Origin: Halopseudomonas nanhaiensis
Lineage (GTDB): Bacteria > Pseudomonadota > Gammaproteobacteria > Pseudomonadales > Pseudomonadaceae
Assembly (NCBI RefSeq): GCF_020025155.1
Contig: NZ_CP073751.1
Span: forward strand, 992,001 to 1,056,000
Direction: 5' to 3'
Length of the DNA stretch: 64,000 nucleotides
Shown here: positions 8,941 through 18,211 of the stretch, piece after piece
Layout of the letters: each line of letters starts with the position of its first letter
How positions within the stretch are numbered: position 1 is the stretch's first letter
The notes under the pieces: model-generated
What the model was told of the DNA's origin: nothing
Seen by the model: the letters and a program-made list of their open reading frames with translations, nothing else
The model's database searches: none
Translations under genes and position numbers: made by a program

Positions 8941-10419
8941 ATGGCCCTTACAGTTAACACCAACGTAGCGTCAATCAACGCCCAGCGTAACCTGGGAGCT
9001 TCTTCCAGCAACCTGGAAACTTCGCTTCAGCGTTTATCTTCCGGCTCCAAGATCAATAGCGCCAAAGACGACGCAGCTGGCCTGCAGATCTCCAACCGTT
9101 TGACCAGTCAGGTTAGTGGCCTTGGTGTTGCGGTCAAGAACGCCAACGACGGTATCTCTATCGCTCAGACCGCTGAAGGCGCGATGCAGGAATCGACCAA
9201 TATCCTTCAGCGCATGCGCGACTTGGCTCTTCAATCTGCTAACGGCTCAAACGGAGCGGATGACCGCAAAGCGTTGCAGAAGGAAGTCACTGCACTTCAA
9301 TCGGAACTAAATCGCATTTCTGAAACCACCACTTTCGGTGGCCGGAAGTTGTTGGATGGGTCCTTCGGCACAAGTCAGTTTCAAGTAGGCTCCAATGCCA
9401 ACGAAACTATTTCGGTCGGGCTGGGTAATACCTCGGCTCGCTCCTTGGGTGCGTACCAATCCAACTCTAACGCCCGTATCGGCACTGCCACTTTGGCTGC
9501 AGCAGCAGACACTACTGGCGGTAACGGTGTTGCAGCCACAAACGATCTGACGATCAATGGTCCGACTGGCACGGCTTCGATTGATGTGGCAGCCAACCAG
9601 CAAGCGAACTCAATCGCTAAGGCTATCAACGACAAGTCAGGTACGACGGGCGTCACCGCCTCCGCCACAACCGAAACGACTCTGACTACCGGCACAGCAG
9701 GCACGATTTCTTTCAGCCTAAAGTCGGGTGATAGCGGCGCCACCGCGGCTACGATATCGGCAGGCGTAACTGCATCTGACCTTTCTAACTTGGCCGAGGC
9801 GATCAACCAGCGCGCAGCCGAAACTGGGGTTTCTGCCAAGTTGAGCGACGATAAAGCCTCTATCACGCTTAAAAACTCAGAAGGTTACGATATTCAGATT
9901 TCGAACGCTGACAATAGCGGAGCAGCTGCTGCTGGAACCGCCATGGTAGTCGGTGGGGCGAACGTCACGAAGACTGACGGCGCAACTGCAACTGACAGTA
10001 TCGTGGTCGGCGGCAAGCTGAAGCTCGAATCGGACAAGAGTTTCACCGTGGCGGAAGCTGGCACAGCAAGCATCTTCGCAGCAGCTTCAAACGTTTCCAG
10101 CTTGGCATCGGTTGCTAAGGTCGATATCTCGACGGTTGACGGCTCCAACAATGCAATTTCAGTAATTGACAAGGCTATCGCAAACATCGACTCCCAGCGT
10201 GCAAGCCTTGGTGCCGTGCAGAACCGCTTCGAGTCTACCATCAGCAACTTGCAGAGCATTTCGGAAAACGTGTCTGCGGCGAACAGCCGAATCAAGGACA
10301 CTGACTACGCTGCCGAATCTGCCAATCTGACCAAAAACCAGATCATGCAGCAGGCGGGTACTGCGATGCTGTCCCAGGCGAACCAGCTGCCGCAGGCTGT
10401 CCTCAGCCTCCTGGGCTAA
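8941..10419 (+). CDS. fliC: Flagellin (filament subunit)
   Basis: A 492-residue flagellin, secreted by the flagellar export gate and polymerised into the filament. The N-terminal D0/D1 region is canonical ([19 protein letters not shown], then [20 protein letters not shown], residues 1 to about 170), as is the C-terminal D0/D1 region ([20 protein letters not shown], ending [10 protein letters not shown], about residues 410-492). The middle 240 residues are a Thr/Ala/Gly/Ser-rich variable domain (surface-exposed in assembled filaments). Strong GGAGG lies upstream of ATG 8941. Two sigma-28 promoters precede it and a terminator follows. Confidence 0.97.
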   Translation: MALTVNTNVASINAQRNLGASSSNLETSLQRLSSGSKINSAKDDAAGLQISNRLTSQVSGLGVAVKNANDGISIAQTAEGAMQESTNILQRMRDLALQSANGSNGADDRKALQKEVTALQSELNRISETTTFGGRKLLDGSFGTSQFQVGSNANETISVGLGNTSARSLGAYQSNSNARIGTATLAAAADTTGGNGVAATNDLTINGPTGTASIDVAANQQANSIAKAINDKSGTTGVTASATTETTLTTGTAGTISFSLKSGDSGATAATISAGVTASDLSNLAEAINQRAAETGVSAKLSDDKASITLKNSEGYDIQISNADNSGAAAAGTAMVVGGANVTKTDGATATDSIVVGGKLKLESDKSFTVAEAGTASIFAAASNVSSLASVAKVDISTVDGSNNAISVIDKAIANIDSQRASLGAVQNRFESTISNLQSISENVSAANSRIKDTDYAAESANLTKNQIMQQAGTAMLSQANQLPQAVLSLLG

Positions 10420-10439
10420 GGTAGCGGGGCGGTAATGAT

Positions 10440-10472
10440 GCGGGGAGAAGGGTGACCTTCTCTCCGCTTTTT
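10440..10472 (+). terminator. Rho-independent terminator after fliC
   Basis: A 12-bp stem with one G-T pair (10440-10451 with 10456-10467), GTGA tetraloop, then TTTTT. It ends the flagellin message before flaG. Confidence 0.9.
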
Positions 10473-10491
10473 CCTATGCGAGGTTAGTACC

Positions 10492-10896
10492 ATGGATATG
10501 GGCACACTCAAACCGTTGCAACTCAACCGTAGCAGCCTTAGCGCTGAGCCGGTCGAGGCGGGCCTCAGCAATCGCCCGGCAGCCAGACAGGCAGATGTTG
10601 CACAGCTCAAGTCGGCGATTGCGCCGGTATCTACCGACTCGCAAAACGCGGTCGGGCAATCCCCGGAGGTGGATCGCAACGCACTGGATAGCGCGATTAC
10701 CGATATCCAGGACTTTGTGCAGTCAGCCAGTCGCAACATCGACTTCAATATCGACGATTCCAGCGGTCGCGTGGTGATCAACGTCACCGAGCGGTCCAGT
10801 GGCGATGTGATCAGGCAGATACCCTCGGAGGAGGCACTGCGCCTTGCCGAAAATTTGTCATTGATTCGAAGCGTTTTATTCAAAGCTGAAGCCTGA
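10492..10896 (+). CDS. flaG: FlaG family protein
   Basis: A 134-residue protein with the FlaG C-terminal domain: IDFNIDDSSGRVVINVTERS followed by IRQIPSEEALRLAENLS. FlaG in Pseudomonas and Vibrio affects filament length and attachment by an unsettled mechanism. The first 60 residues are variable and Ser/Ala/Pro rich. It sits in its usual place between fliC and fliD; the terminator in front suggests it is expressed by read-through or from an unseen promoter. Confidence 0.9.
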   Translation: MDMGTLKPLQLNRSSLSAEPVEAGLSNRPAARQADVAQLKSAIAPVSTDSQNAVGQSPEVDRNALDSAITDIQDFVQSASRNIDFNIDDSSGRVVINVTERSSGDVIRQIPSEEALRLAENLSLIRSVLFKAEA

Positions 10897-10915
10897 GCTT
10901 CTTCGCCGGTTTAGC

Positions 10916-10931
10916 TGGCACGTAACTTGCC
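10916..10931 (+). promoter_or_regulatory. Sigma-54 promoter for fliD-fliS
   Basis: TGGCAC, 5 bases, TTGCC with the GG and GC elements 12 bases apart, 64 bases before fliD. The form is that of an RpoN promoter and FleQ is the expected activator. Confidence 0.82.
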
Positions 10932-10994
10932 TGATGACCGGGAAGCGCTGCGCGGATTTGTAATCCGTCAACTTTTGGTCGGAAGGATACACAC

Positions 10995-12458
10995 ATGGCT
11001 ATTACAGGTATCGGTTCGGGACTCGACATCAAGGGCATGGTGGCCGCCCTGGTCAACGCCGAAGCAGCACCGAAAACTGCTCAGCTCAATCGCCTGGAAA
11101 AGGCGACCACGGCCAAATTCTCTGCGCTCGGGCAATTCCGCAGCGCCCTCTCCGAATTTCAGACCACCGTCAAGGATCTGAACAGCGCCTCGTTGTTCGA
11201 GAAGCGCACGGCTAGCTCTGGCAAAGCCGACATCTTTACCGTCAGTGCCGATACCAAGGCGGTGGCGGGTAGCTACAACGTCCAGGTATTCAACCTGGCC
11301 CAGACCAGCAAAATCGCCCTGAAGGGCCTGGATGACCCTGCTGCCAAGCTGGGTGCCGGGCAGCTTGAAATCAAGGTCGGCGATGAAACGATAGCGCTGG
11401 ATATCACCGAAGAAGCCAGCAACCTGACCGGCATTCGTGATGCGATCAACGCAGCAGGCAAGGAAAAGGGCCTGAGCGCAACGATCGTGAGCGATCCGAG
11501 CGGTGTCGGCGGGGCGCGGCTCGTGCTCAGTTCGACCAAATCGGGAACCGGTAACGACATTTCCGTCACCGGAACGTCAACAGCTACCACAACGGGCACC
11601 CCAACGCTTGCCGATTTGAGCTTCACCCCGCCTGCTCCGGGAGACGACTTCGTTCCGCCTACGGTAACCGACCCGCGCGCGCCCAAGGTGATCAGTTTCG
11701 CCCGCGACGCGAACCTGGCTATCGATGGGATCAACCTCGCCAGCAAGACCAATTCGGTGTCCGAAGCCATTGATGGTGTCACCATCACCCTCAAGGCAGC
11801 GCAGTCGAAGGAAGACGTCACCAACGTCAGTACCATTAGCCTGACGGTTGGTGAAGACCGCGCTGGTGTGAAGTCGTCGTTGAAGAAGTTCGTCGATGGC
11901 TACAACAAGTTGATGAGCACCATAGGTTCACTCACAAAGGTGACGCCGGTCGGCGGCGATAGCAGCCAGCCCCTGGCCGGGGGGCTGGTCGGCGATGCAT
12001 CGGTGCGTACGTTCATGTCGGGCATGCGTAGCGATATGGGCAACCCCGCTGGTGGAGGTGAGCTAAAAATCCTGTCAGACCTCGGCATCAGCACGCAACG
12101 CGACGGAACACTCAAGGTCGATGATGCCAAGCTGGACAAGGTGCTTGCTGACAACTTTGACCAGGTGAGCAGCTTTCTTACCGGCGACGCTGGCTTGATG
12201 GCGAAGCTGGAAAACACCATCAAACCGTATACTCAGTCCGACGGCATTATAGAAAGCCGGACCAAGGGGCTGCAAAGCACCCTCGATAGCGTCGACGATC
12301 AGCGCGAAGTCCTGAATCGTCGCATCGGCAAGCTCGAAACCCGACTGCTTGCGCAGTTCAACAAGATGGATACGCTGATCGGCCAGATGTCTGGCACCAG
12401 TGATTACCTCGCCGGCGTGCTTAACAGTCTTCCCGGCGTCGTCAAAAAGGACAAATAA
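10995..12458 (+). CDS. fliD: Flagellar filament cap protein
   Basis: A 487-residue hook-associated protein 2 that caps the growing filament and inserts flagellin. The N-terminus AITGIGSGLDIKGMVAALVN is the FliD signature; the C-terminal half has the FliD_C domain with the coiled-coil end (RRIGKLETRLLAQFNKMDTL, then MSGTSDYLAGVLNSLPG). Residues about 200-230 are a Pro/Thr-rich insertion in the variable head. The stop codon abuts the GTG start of fliS with no gap. Confidence 0.95.
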   Translation: MAITGIGSGLDIKGMVAALVNAEAAPKTAQLNRLEKATTAKFSALGQFRSALSEFQTTVKDLNSASLFEKRTASSGKADIFTVSADTKAVAGSYNVQVFNLAQTSKIALKGLDDPAAKLGAGQLEIKVGDETIALDITEEASNLTGIRDAINAAGKEKGLSATIVSDPSGVGGARLVLSSTKSGTGNDISVTGTSTATTTGTPTLADLSFTPPAPGDDFVPPTVTDPRAPKVISFARDANLAIDGINLASKTNSVSEAIDGVTITLKAAQSKEDVTNVSTISLTVGEDRAGVKSSLKKFVDGYNKLMSTIGSLTKVTPVGGDSSQPLAGGLVGDASVRTFMSGMRSDMGNPAGGGELKILSDLGISTQRDGTLKVDDAKLDKVLADNFDQVSSFLTGDAGLMAKLENTIKPYTQSDGIIESRTKGLQSTLDSVDDQREVLNRRIGKLETRLLAQFNKMDTLIGQMSGTSDYLAGVLNSLPGVVKKDK

Positions 12459-12827
12459 GTGACCAGCCCCATCGATACCTACAAGCAAGTCAATATCAGT
12501 CAGGAAGTCTCCCAGTACCGCGCCGTGCAGCTGCTGCTTAACGGCGCGATCGAACGCTTGAAGCTTGCTCGCCACGCGCAGGCTACGGGCAACCCCGAGC
12601 GCCGTGGTGCAGCGGTAGGTAGCACCATCAGCATCATCGGCGCGCTGCAGGGCTCGCTGGATATGGAGCTCGGTGGCGAGATTTCTCAGAACCTGGATGC
12701 GCTGTACGACTACATGCTGCGCAAGCTCGCTGGCGTGGCGCTGGACGATACGCCGCGTTCGCTGGAGGAAGTGCAGGGTCTGTTGGAAGAGATCAAGGAA
12801 GCGTGGGACGCGATCGAGCCGAAGTAA
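12459..12827 (+). CDS. fliS: Flagellin export chaperone FliS (copy 1)
   Basis: A 122-residue all-helical chaperone that binds the flagellin C-terminus before export. [20 protein letters not shown] and the central [20 protein letters not shown] are typical FliS motifs. GTG start directly after the fliD stop, so it is translationally coupled to the cap gene. A second copy follows 240 bases downstream; the two differ clearly in sequence (here [15 protein letters not shown], there HRLIQMLFEGGLQRL). Confidence 0.93.
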   Translation: MTSPIDTYKQVNISQEVSQYRAVQLLLNGAIERLKLARHAQATGNPERRGAAVGSTISIIGALQGSLDMELGGEISQNLDALYDYMLRKLAGVALDDTPRSLEEVQGLLEEIKEAWDAIEPK

Positions 12828-12850
12828 GCGAGATCACGCAAGCGCAGGTA

Positions 12851-12950
12851 GGTGTGGGAGCGGCATCCCCGCCGCGATGGTTTTTTCGTACCCTTCGAAC
12901 ATTCAACGAACCTAGAGCCCGCTATCGCGCCGGGGACGGCGCTCCCACAG
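12851..12950. repeat. REP cluster C (inverted pair)
   Basis: A REP unit at 12851-12880 and an inverted unit at 12918-12950 lie between the two fliS genes. The spacer holds a T6 run (12881-12886) right after the first unit, so the first REP stem may also act as a terminator for fliDS. Confidence 0.8.
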
Positions 12951-13007
12951 GGACGTGGGGCTCGGCGAGTGATGGCCCCGTTCATTCCGATTAACGTTTA
13001 ATTTCCC

Positions 13008-13033
13008 TCAAGTTTTACTGCGCCGGCCGATAT
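13008..13033 (+). promoter_or_regulatory. Sigma-28-like promoter for the second fliS
   Basis: TCAAGTTT (13008-13015) and GCCGATAT (13026-13033), with a 14-base spacer between TCAA and GCCGATAT. This is one base shorter than the fliC promoters but fits the Pseudomonas FliA pattern, and lies 37 bases before ATG 13070. Confidence 0.65.
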
Positions 13034-13069
13034 AAGGGGTATGTGCAACACACCCAGGGACACAGCGCC

Positions 13070-13447
13070 ATGAATGCCTACGCGATGAAGCAATACCAGA
13101 CTGTCAACGTTCATGCTCAGGTCAGCGAAGCCAACCCGCATCGTCTTATCCAGATGCTGTTCGAAGGTGGTTTGCAGCGCCTGGCGCAGGCCAAGGGTGC
13201 GATGCATCACGGTAATCTGGCGTTGAAGGGTGAGCTGATGGGCAAGGCGATTGGCATCATCGGCGGCCTTCGCGATGGGCTCGATCTTCAGAAAGGTGGC
13301 GAACTGTCGGCCAACCTGGATAATCTCTACGCTTACATGATTCAACGGCTGAGCCAGGCGAATCTGAAGAATGATCCGGCGATCATTGACGAAGTGGCCG
13401 GGCTGTTGCGTGAAATCAAGGAGGGCTGGGATAGCATCCCGGCCTGA
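13070..13447 (+). CDS. fliS2: Flagellar export chaperone FliS (copy 2)
   Basis: A 125-residue FliS paralogue: MNAYAMKQYQTVNVHAQVSE, LIQMLFEGGLQRLAQAKGAM, IGIIGGLRDGLDLQKGGELS. It has its own sigma-28-like promoter, so it is expected to be made with flagellin, whereas copy 1 is coupled to the cap gene. ATG 13070 is preferred to an in-frame GTG at 13043 because family similarity starts there. FliT-like gene follows after 10 bases. Confidence 0.92.
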   Translation: MNAYAMKQYQTVNVHAQVSEANPHRLIQMLFEGGLQRLAQAKGAMHHGNLALKGELMGKAIGIIGGLRDGLDLQKGGELSANLDNLYAYMIQRLSQANLKNDPAIIDEVAGLLREIKEGWDSIPA

Positions 13448-13457
13448 GGAGAACGAC

Positions 13458-13754
13458 ATGGCACACGCTGTCGAGCAATTGGAGCAGACCCATCACGCAC
13501 TGATCGCCGCTGTTCAGGCTGGCGACTGGGAGCAGGTGAGCGAGCTCGATGTGTTGTGCCGCGAGCTGGTCGGGCGGGCGATGCAACAGCCCGAGCGAGA
13601 CGAGCAGGCGCTGGCCAATGCGCTGACATCGCTGTCGGAAACGTACCGCGAAGTCATCGGCTTGTGCCAGGCAGTGCAGGGGAAGCTCGCTGAAGAACTG
13701 CACGGAATCCAGCGCAGCAAGGAAAGCGCCAAGGTCTACCAGATGTTCAGTTGA
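13458..13754 (+). CDS. fliT: FliT-like flagellar chaperone
   Basis: A 98-residue, mostly helical, acidic protein. In Pseudomonas the gene at this position, right behind the second fliS, encodes FliT, a chaperone for the cap protein in enterics. Sequence features are modest: LEQTHHALIAAVQAGDWEQV, then a heptad-like helix ending SKESAKVYQMFS. ATG 13458 follows GAGGAG at 7 bases. The call rests mainly on position, size and helical pattern. Confidence 0.72.
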   Translation: MAHAVEQLEQTHHALIAAVQAGDWEQVSELDVLCRELVGRAMQQPERDEQALANALTSLSETYREVIGLCQAVQGKLAEELHGIQRSKESAKVYQMFS

Positions 13755-13795
13755 TCCGGTTTCGGATGGATGGCAGTAAATCATGCGCCAACTAT

Positions 13796-13824
13796 TTGAC
13801 TCCCGCTCTGAATCTGGCTACCTT
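13796..13824 (+). promoter_or_regulatory. Possible sigma-70 promoter for fleQ
   Basis: TTGACT (13796-13801), 17-base spacer, TACCTT (13819-13824). A housekeeping promoter is expected here because fleQ is the class I gene of the hierarchy; the -10 match is partial. Confidence 0.45.
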
Positions 13825-13904
13825 TGACAAAATATTAAAAGGCAATGGCGTTGCGCTATCACGCGTTCGACCTGCCCGTCTGTCAACAGGACGCCGCACT
13901 GCTT

Positions 13905-15374
13905 ATGCTGCCAAACTCTCACATCTTGTTAATCGAAGATTGCCCGGAAAATCGGCGCAACATCCAGGTCATTCTGGATTTCCTCGGCGAAGAAACCATC
14001 ATCACTACCTCCGATTCCTGGACTGCTGCTGTCGAAGCGCAAGTCGAGGGTTCGGAAGCCATCAAATGTGTGCTACTGGGTCGCTGTGATCACACCAATG
14101 GACTGCCGGGATTGCTTACCCAGCTCGACAAGTGGGACGACGCACTGCCGGCGATTTCCTGCGATGCGGGTGACCCATCGGGCTGGCCGGATCATGTTCG
14201 CCAGCGCCTGCTTGCCATCCTTCCGCCGCCGCTGAGCTACAACCAGTTGATTGATGCGCTGCATCGGGCGCAGGTATACCGCGAGATCTACAGCGAGCGC
14301 ACCCGTCGCGGCAGTCAGCGCGAGCCGAACCTCTTTCGCAGCCTTGTGGGTACCAGTCGCAGCGTGCAGTCGGTTCGCATGATGATGCAACAGGTAGCCG
14401 ATACCGAAGCCACCGTGTTGATCCTTGGCGAGTCGGGCACGGGCAAGGAAGTGGTCGCCCGCAATCTGCACTACCATTCGCGCCGCAAGGACGCCCCTTT
14501 CGTTCCGGTCAATTGCGGCGCGATTCCTGCCGAGCTGCTTGAAAGTGAGCTGTTCGGCCACGAGAAGGGTGCCTTCACGGGAGCCATTACTACCCGTGCG
14601 GGTCGCTTCGAACTCGCCCAGGGTGGCACGCTGTTCCTCGACGAGATCGGCGATATGCCGCTGCCGATGCAGGTCAAGCTGCTGCGCGTTCTTCAGGAGC
14701 GTACGTTCGAGCGCGTCGGCAGCAACAAGGTGCAGACGGCGGATGTACGCGTGATCGCTGCGACGCACAAGAACCTTGAAGACATGATCGAGAACGGCGG
14801 CTTCCGCGAGGATCTGTTCTATCGGCTCAATGTGTTCCCCATCGAAATGCCGGCCTTGCGTGAGCGAATCGAAGACCTTCCGATCCTGCTCAACGAGCTG
14901 ATTACCCGGCTGGAGATGGAGAAGCGCGGTTCCATTCGCTTCAGTACGTCAGCAATCATGTCGCTGTGTCAGCATGACTGGCCGGGGAACGTACGTGAGC
15001 TGGCCAACCTGGTGGAGCGCATGGCGATCATGCATCCGCATGGCGTGATCGGCGTAAACGAGCTGCCGCGCAAGTTTCGCTATGTCGAGGATGACCACGA
15101 GGACCTGCGCTCTCAACGCGAGGACGATGACGAGCGTGGTGAGGCCTTTAACGGTCTGGTCGGGCTGAACAGCCCTGCGTTCCTGCCGCCCGAGGGGCTG
15201 GATTTGAAGGAATACCTCGGAGGCCTGGAGCAGACGCTGATCCAGCAGGCGCTGGACGAGTCGGCCGGCGTGGTGGCGCGTGCCGCGGAACGATTGCGCA
15301 TTCGCCGGACCACTCTGGTGGAGAAGATGCGCAAGTACGGTATCAATCGCGGCGTGGAAATGTCAGAAGAATGA
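13905..15374 (+). CDS. fleQ: Flagellar master regulator FleQ
   Basis: A 489-residue sigma-54 enhancer-binding protein that switches on class II flagellar genes and, in Pseudomonas, responds to c-di-GMP and to FleN. Domains: atypical receiver (1-130), AAA+ with Walker A GESGTGKE and the sigma-54 contact loop GAFTGA, the region [13 protein letters not shown] ahead of it, and a C-terminal Fis-type helix-turn-helix ([20 protein letters not shown]). Start choice is uncertain: 13905 gives the usual length and N-terminus ([14 protein letters not shown]) but has a poor ribosome-binding site; ATG 13845 is in frame, directly behind AAAAGG, and would add 20 residues. Confidence 0.95.
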   Translation: MLPNSHILLIEDCPENRRNIQVILDFLGEETIITTSDSWTAAVEAQVEGSEAIKCVLLGRCDHTNGLPGLLTQLDKWDDALPAISCDAGDPSGWPDHVRQRLLAILPPPLSYNQLIDALHRAQVYREIYSERTRRGSQREPNLFRSLVGTSRSVQSVRMMMQQVADTEATVLILGESGTGKEVVARNLHYHSRRKDAPFVPVNCGAIPAELLESELFGHEKGAFTGAITTRAGRFELAQGGTLFLDEIGDMPLPMQVKLLRVLQERTFERVGSNKVQTADVRVIAATHKNLEDMIENGGFREDLFYRLNVFPIEMPALRERIEDLPILLNELITRLEMEKRGSIRFSTSAIMSLCQHDWPGNVRELANLVERMAIMHPHGVIGVNELPRKFRYVEDDHEDLRSQREDDDERGEAFNGLVGLNSPAFLPPEGLDLKEYLGGLEQTLIQQALDESAGVVARAAERLRIRRTTLVEKMRKYGINRGVEMSEE

Positions 15375-15439
15375 CGCAGATGCGCTTTTGGGAAGCCAGG
15401 ATCTGTCTAAGTAATTGAAATATATAGATCCTCCTGTCG

Positions 15440-15455
15440 TGGCATAGCGCTTGCT
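15440..15455 (+). promoter_or_regulatory. Sigma-54 promoter for fleSR
   Basis: TGGCAT, 5 bases, TTGCT, with GG at 15441-15442 and GC at 15453-15454. Standard spacing puts +1 near 15466, which falls inside the 5' arm of the hairpin described next. FleQ, encoded just upstream, is the expected activator. Confidence 0.88.
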
Positions 15456-15460
15456 AAGAA

Positions 15461-15491
15461 TCCCCTGAAGAGGTTTTTTCAGGGGATTTTT
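15461..15491 (+). terminator. Terminator of fleQ that also covers the fleS ribosome-binding site
   Basis: A perfect 9-bp inverted repeat (15461-15469 with 15478-15486, 8-base loop) is followed by five T, two bases before the fleS ATG at 15493. The 3' arm contains AGGGGA, the only plausible fleS ribosome-binding site. Messages reading through from fleQ would form the stem; messages starting near 15466 would lack most of the 5' arm. Confidence 0.8.
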
Positions 15492-15492
15492 C

Positions 15493-16710
15493 ATGTCGGG
15501 CACCGCTCATATCCTGCCGCAGGCAACCAGTGAACTCGCGCAGGCCAGAGAAGCCGTCGATGAACAGGAGCGTGCGCGCCTGGAGCAGGCCTATGCCCAG
15601 TTCAGCAAGGTCTCTGGGCAGCTGTCTGCTTCATATGCGCTGCTTGAACAGCAGGTCTCCACACTTAAGTCCCAGCTGGCTGCTGTGAGTGAGCAGCGCA
15701 CGCGTGAGCTGGCCGAGAAGGCCCGCCTGGCTGGTCGATTGCAGAACCTGCTCGATTTGCTACCGGGTGGCGTAGTGGTGCTCGATGGGCGAGGCGTGGT
15801 ACGCGAGGCCAACCCCGCTGCGCGTGATCTGCTGGGCGAACCGCTGGAAGGCATGCTCTGGCGTGACCTGATCCGTGATCGCTTTGCCCCGCGCGAGGAT
15901 GATTACCACGAGATTTCACTTCGCAGCGGCCGCCGGGTGTCGATGGCGACGCGCTCGCTGGTGGGCGAGCCCGGTCAACTGATTCTCCTGACTGATCTGA
16001 CCGAAACTCGGGCGCTACAGACGCAGCTGGCGCGGCATGAACGTCTTTCCGCGCTTGGTCGGATGGTCGCATCCCTTGCACATCAGATCCGCACGCCGCT
16101 TTCTACTGCGATGCTCTACGCCAGCCACCTGAACGATCCGGCGCTGGCAGAGGAGCACCGGACACGCTTCAGTGCGCGGCTCAAGGGCCGGCTGGAGAGT
16201 ATCGAGCATCAGGTCCGCGACATGCTGCTGTTTGCCAAGGGCGACCTGCCGCTCAATGACCGCATTAGTGTGCAGGACTGGTTCGCGCTGCTCAGGCAAT
16301 ATGCCGAGCCTGCAATCGAGCAGGCCGGCGCGGTCTGCTTGTGGCAGAACCGCTGCCCGCCCGGTCTGATCCTGCGCTGCAACACGGAAACGCTTACCGG
16401 CGCAGTGACCAACCTGATCGACAACGCCATCCAGGCTGGCAGCGATGCGGCGCGCCTGAAGGTCTGCCTGCGGTTGATTGCAGGGCAGCTCGCCATCAGT
16501 GTGGTCGACGGTGGGCGCGGAATGTCGCCGGCCGAACTCAACCGCATTGGCGAGCCGTTCCATACCACCCGCGCACAGGGTACCGGTCTTGGCGTGTCGG
16601 TGGTCAAGGCCGTGGCCCGCGCCCACGGTGGGGCGTTCCATATTCGCAGCAAGGCCGGGTGGGGCACGTGTGCAGAACTGCTGCTACCGGTGCAGGAACA
16701 GCACGCATGA
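15493..16710 (+). CDS. fleS: Flagellar sensor histidine kinase FleS
   Basis: A 405-residue soluble kinase, partner of FleR, controlling class III flagellar genes. An N-terminal coiled coil (about 15-85) leads to a PAS domain (about 85-175: LDLLPGGVVVLDGRGVVREA), then HisKA with phospho-acceptor His197 in SLAHQIRTPLS, and an HATPase domain with N-box NLIDNAIQAG and G-boxes DGGRGM and GTGLGVSVVKAV. No membrane segment. Its stop overlaps the fleR start (ATGA). Confidence 0.94.
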   Translation: MSGTAHILPQATSELAQAREAVDEQERARLEQAYAQFSKVSGQLSASYALLEQQVSTLKSQLAAVSEQRTRELAEKARLAGRLQNLLDLLPGGVVVLDGRGVVREANPAARDLLGEPLEGMLWRDLIRDRFAPREDDYHEISLRSGRRVSMATRSLVGEPGQLILLTDLTETRALQTQLARHERLSALGRMVASLAHQIRTPLSTAMLYASHLNDPALAEEHRTRFSARLKGRLESIEHQVRDMLLFAKGDLPLNDRISVQDWFALLRQYAEPAIEQAGAVCLWQNRCPPGLILRCNTETLTGAVTNLIDNAIQAGSDAARLKVCLRLIAGQLAISVVDGGRGMSPAELNRIGEPFHTTRAQGTGLGVSVVKAVARAHGGAFHIRSKAGWGTCAELLLPVQEQHA

Positions 16711-18098
16711 CTGCCAGACCCCGCATTCTCCTCGTAGAAGATGACCGCAACCTGCGCGAAGCGCTGTCCGATACTCTGACCCTGGGCGGTTATGAGCACA
16801 TCGAAGCGCCTGATGCGGAAACCGCGTTGCGGTTGCTCAAGCGCGAAGCGGTTTCGCTTGTGGTGAGTGACGTCAACATGCCGGGCATGGACGGGCATAT
16901 GCTGCTGCGTCAGGTGCGCGAACACCATCCGCAGGTGCCGGTGCTCCTGATGACAGCGTACGGAACCGTGCAGCAGGCGGTGGTGGCGATGCGCGACGGG
17001 GCGGTGGATTACCTGGTCAAGCCGTTCGAACCCCGGGCCCTGTTGGATCTTGTTGCGCAGCACAGCCAGGGCCGTTTGCCCGTCTCGGCAGCAGCAGAAG
17101 GGCCGGTGGCTGTAGAGCCTGCCAGTCAGCAGCTGCTGCAGCTTGCCGCACGCGTTGCCGCCAGCGATTCGACGGTGCTGATTTCGGGCGAGTCGGGTAC
17201 CGGCAAGGAGGTGCTGGCGCGGTATATCCACCAGCAATCGCCGCGTGCGGCGCAACCGTTCATCGCGATCAACTGCGCGGCCATTCCGGACAACATGCTC
17301 GAGGCCACGTTGTTTGGACACGAAAAGGGCGCCTTCACTGGTGCCGTCGCTGCGCAGCCTGGCAAGTTCGAACAGGCCAACGGCGGCACTATCCTGCTCG
17401 ACGAGATATCCGAAATGCCCCTAGGGCTGCAGGCCAAGCTATTGCGTGTCCTGCAGGAGCGCGAAGTCGAGCGGGTAGGTGGGCGCAAGCTCATACAGCT
17501 GGATATACGCGTCGTCGCCACCACCAACCGCGATTTGTTGGCCGAGGTCGCTGCCGGTCGATTTCGCGAAGATCTTTACTACCGCCTGGGCGTCTTTCCG
17601 CTGCAATGGCAAGCGCTGCGCACGCGCCCCGGCGATATCTTGCCGATCGCCGAACGCCTGCTCGACAAGCACAGCCGCAAGATGAACCAGCCCAGGCCGC
17701 GATTTTCATCCGAAGCAGCGCAGGCCATGACGACTCACACTTGGCCTGGAAACGTTCGCGAGCTGGACAATGCCGTACAGCGTGCGCTGATCCTGCAGCA
17801 GGGAGGGGTGATCAGACCTCAGGATCTCTGCCTGGATACCGCGCCGGGCGCTGCCATTTTTCCGACAGAGTTTCAGTCGCAGACGGCTCCGGCGTTCGAT
17901 GGGCCCGTGAATGCGCCATCGCCGAGTCTGGGCGAAGGCGTCAAGGAGCGCGAATTCCAGCTGATCATGGATGTGCTGCGCGCTGAAGGTGGCCGCCGCA
18001 AGGAAGCCGCGGAACGGTTGGGCATCAGCCCCCGCACACTGCGGTACAAGCTGGCGCAGATGCGCGATGCGGGCTTCGACGTGGCTGGAGGAGCCTGA
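16707..18098 (+). CDS. fleR: Sigma-54 response regulator FleR
   Basis: A 463-residue NtrC-type activator. Receiver domain with Asp55 (VVSDVNMPGMDG) and Lys in YLVKPFEP, AAA+ domain with Walker A GESGTGKE and the GAFTGA loop, and a C-terminal Fis-type HTH (RRKEAAERLGISPRTLRYKL). It activates hook/basal-body genes with RNA polymerase-sigma-54 after phosphorylation by FleS. The 4-base overlap with fleS implies coupled translation. Its end is followed by REP units and the RAYT gene instead of fliE. Confidence 0.94.
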   Translation: MTARPRILLVEDDRNLREALSDTLTLGGYEHIEAPDAETALRLLKREAVSLVVSDVNMPGMDGHMLLRQVREHHPQVPVLLMTAYGTVQQAVVAMRDGAVDYLVKPFEPRALLDLVAQHSQGRLPVSAAAEGPVAVEPASQQLLQLAARVAASDSTVLISGESGTGKEVLARYIHQQSPRAAQPFIAINCAAIPDNMLEATLFGHEKGAFTGAVAAQPGKFEQANGGTILLDEISEMPLGLQAKLLRVLQEREVERVGGRKLIQLDIRVVATTNRDLLAEVAAGRFREDLYYRLGVFPLQWQALRTRPGDILPIAERLLDKHSRKMNQPRPRFSSEAAQAMTTHTWPGNVRELDNAVQRALILQQGGVIRPQDLCLDTAPGAAIFPTEFQSQTAPAFDGPVNAPSPSLGEGVKEREFQLIMDVLRAEGGRRKEAAERLGISPRTLRYKLAQMRDAGFDVAGGA

Positions 18099-18119
18099 AC
18101 GGCACATCGCCCACAGTGC

Positions 18120-18201
18120 TTCGCCGCGGGTCGCGCCTCCCACGACAGATTGGTGCGGAGTGTGGCCCGGGTTTTGTGGGAGGCGCGACTCGCGGCGATC
18201 A
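18120..18201. repeat. REP cluster D (inverted pair) at the 3' side of the RAYT gene
   Basis: An inverted REP unit at 18120-18146 and a direct unit at 18173-18201. The motif here (TGTGGGAGGCGCGACTCGCG) differs from cluster C in its central bases but equals the unit in cluster E, as expected of REPs tied to a given transposase. It lies 11 bases from the end of the RAYT gene. Confidence 0.85.
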
Positions 18202-18211
18202 GCGGCAATGC

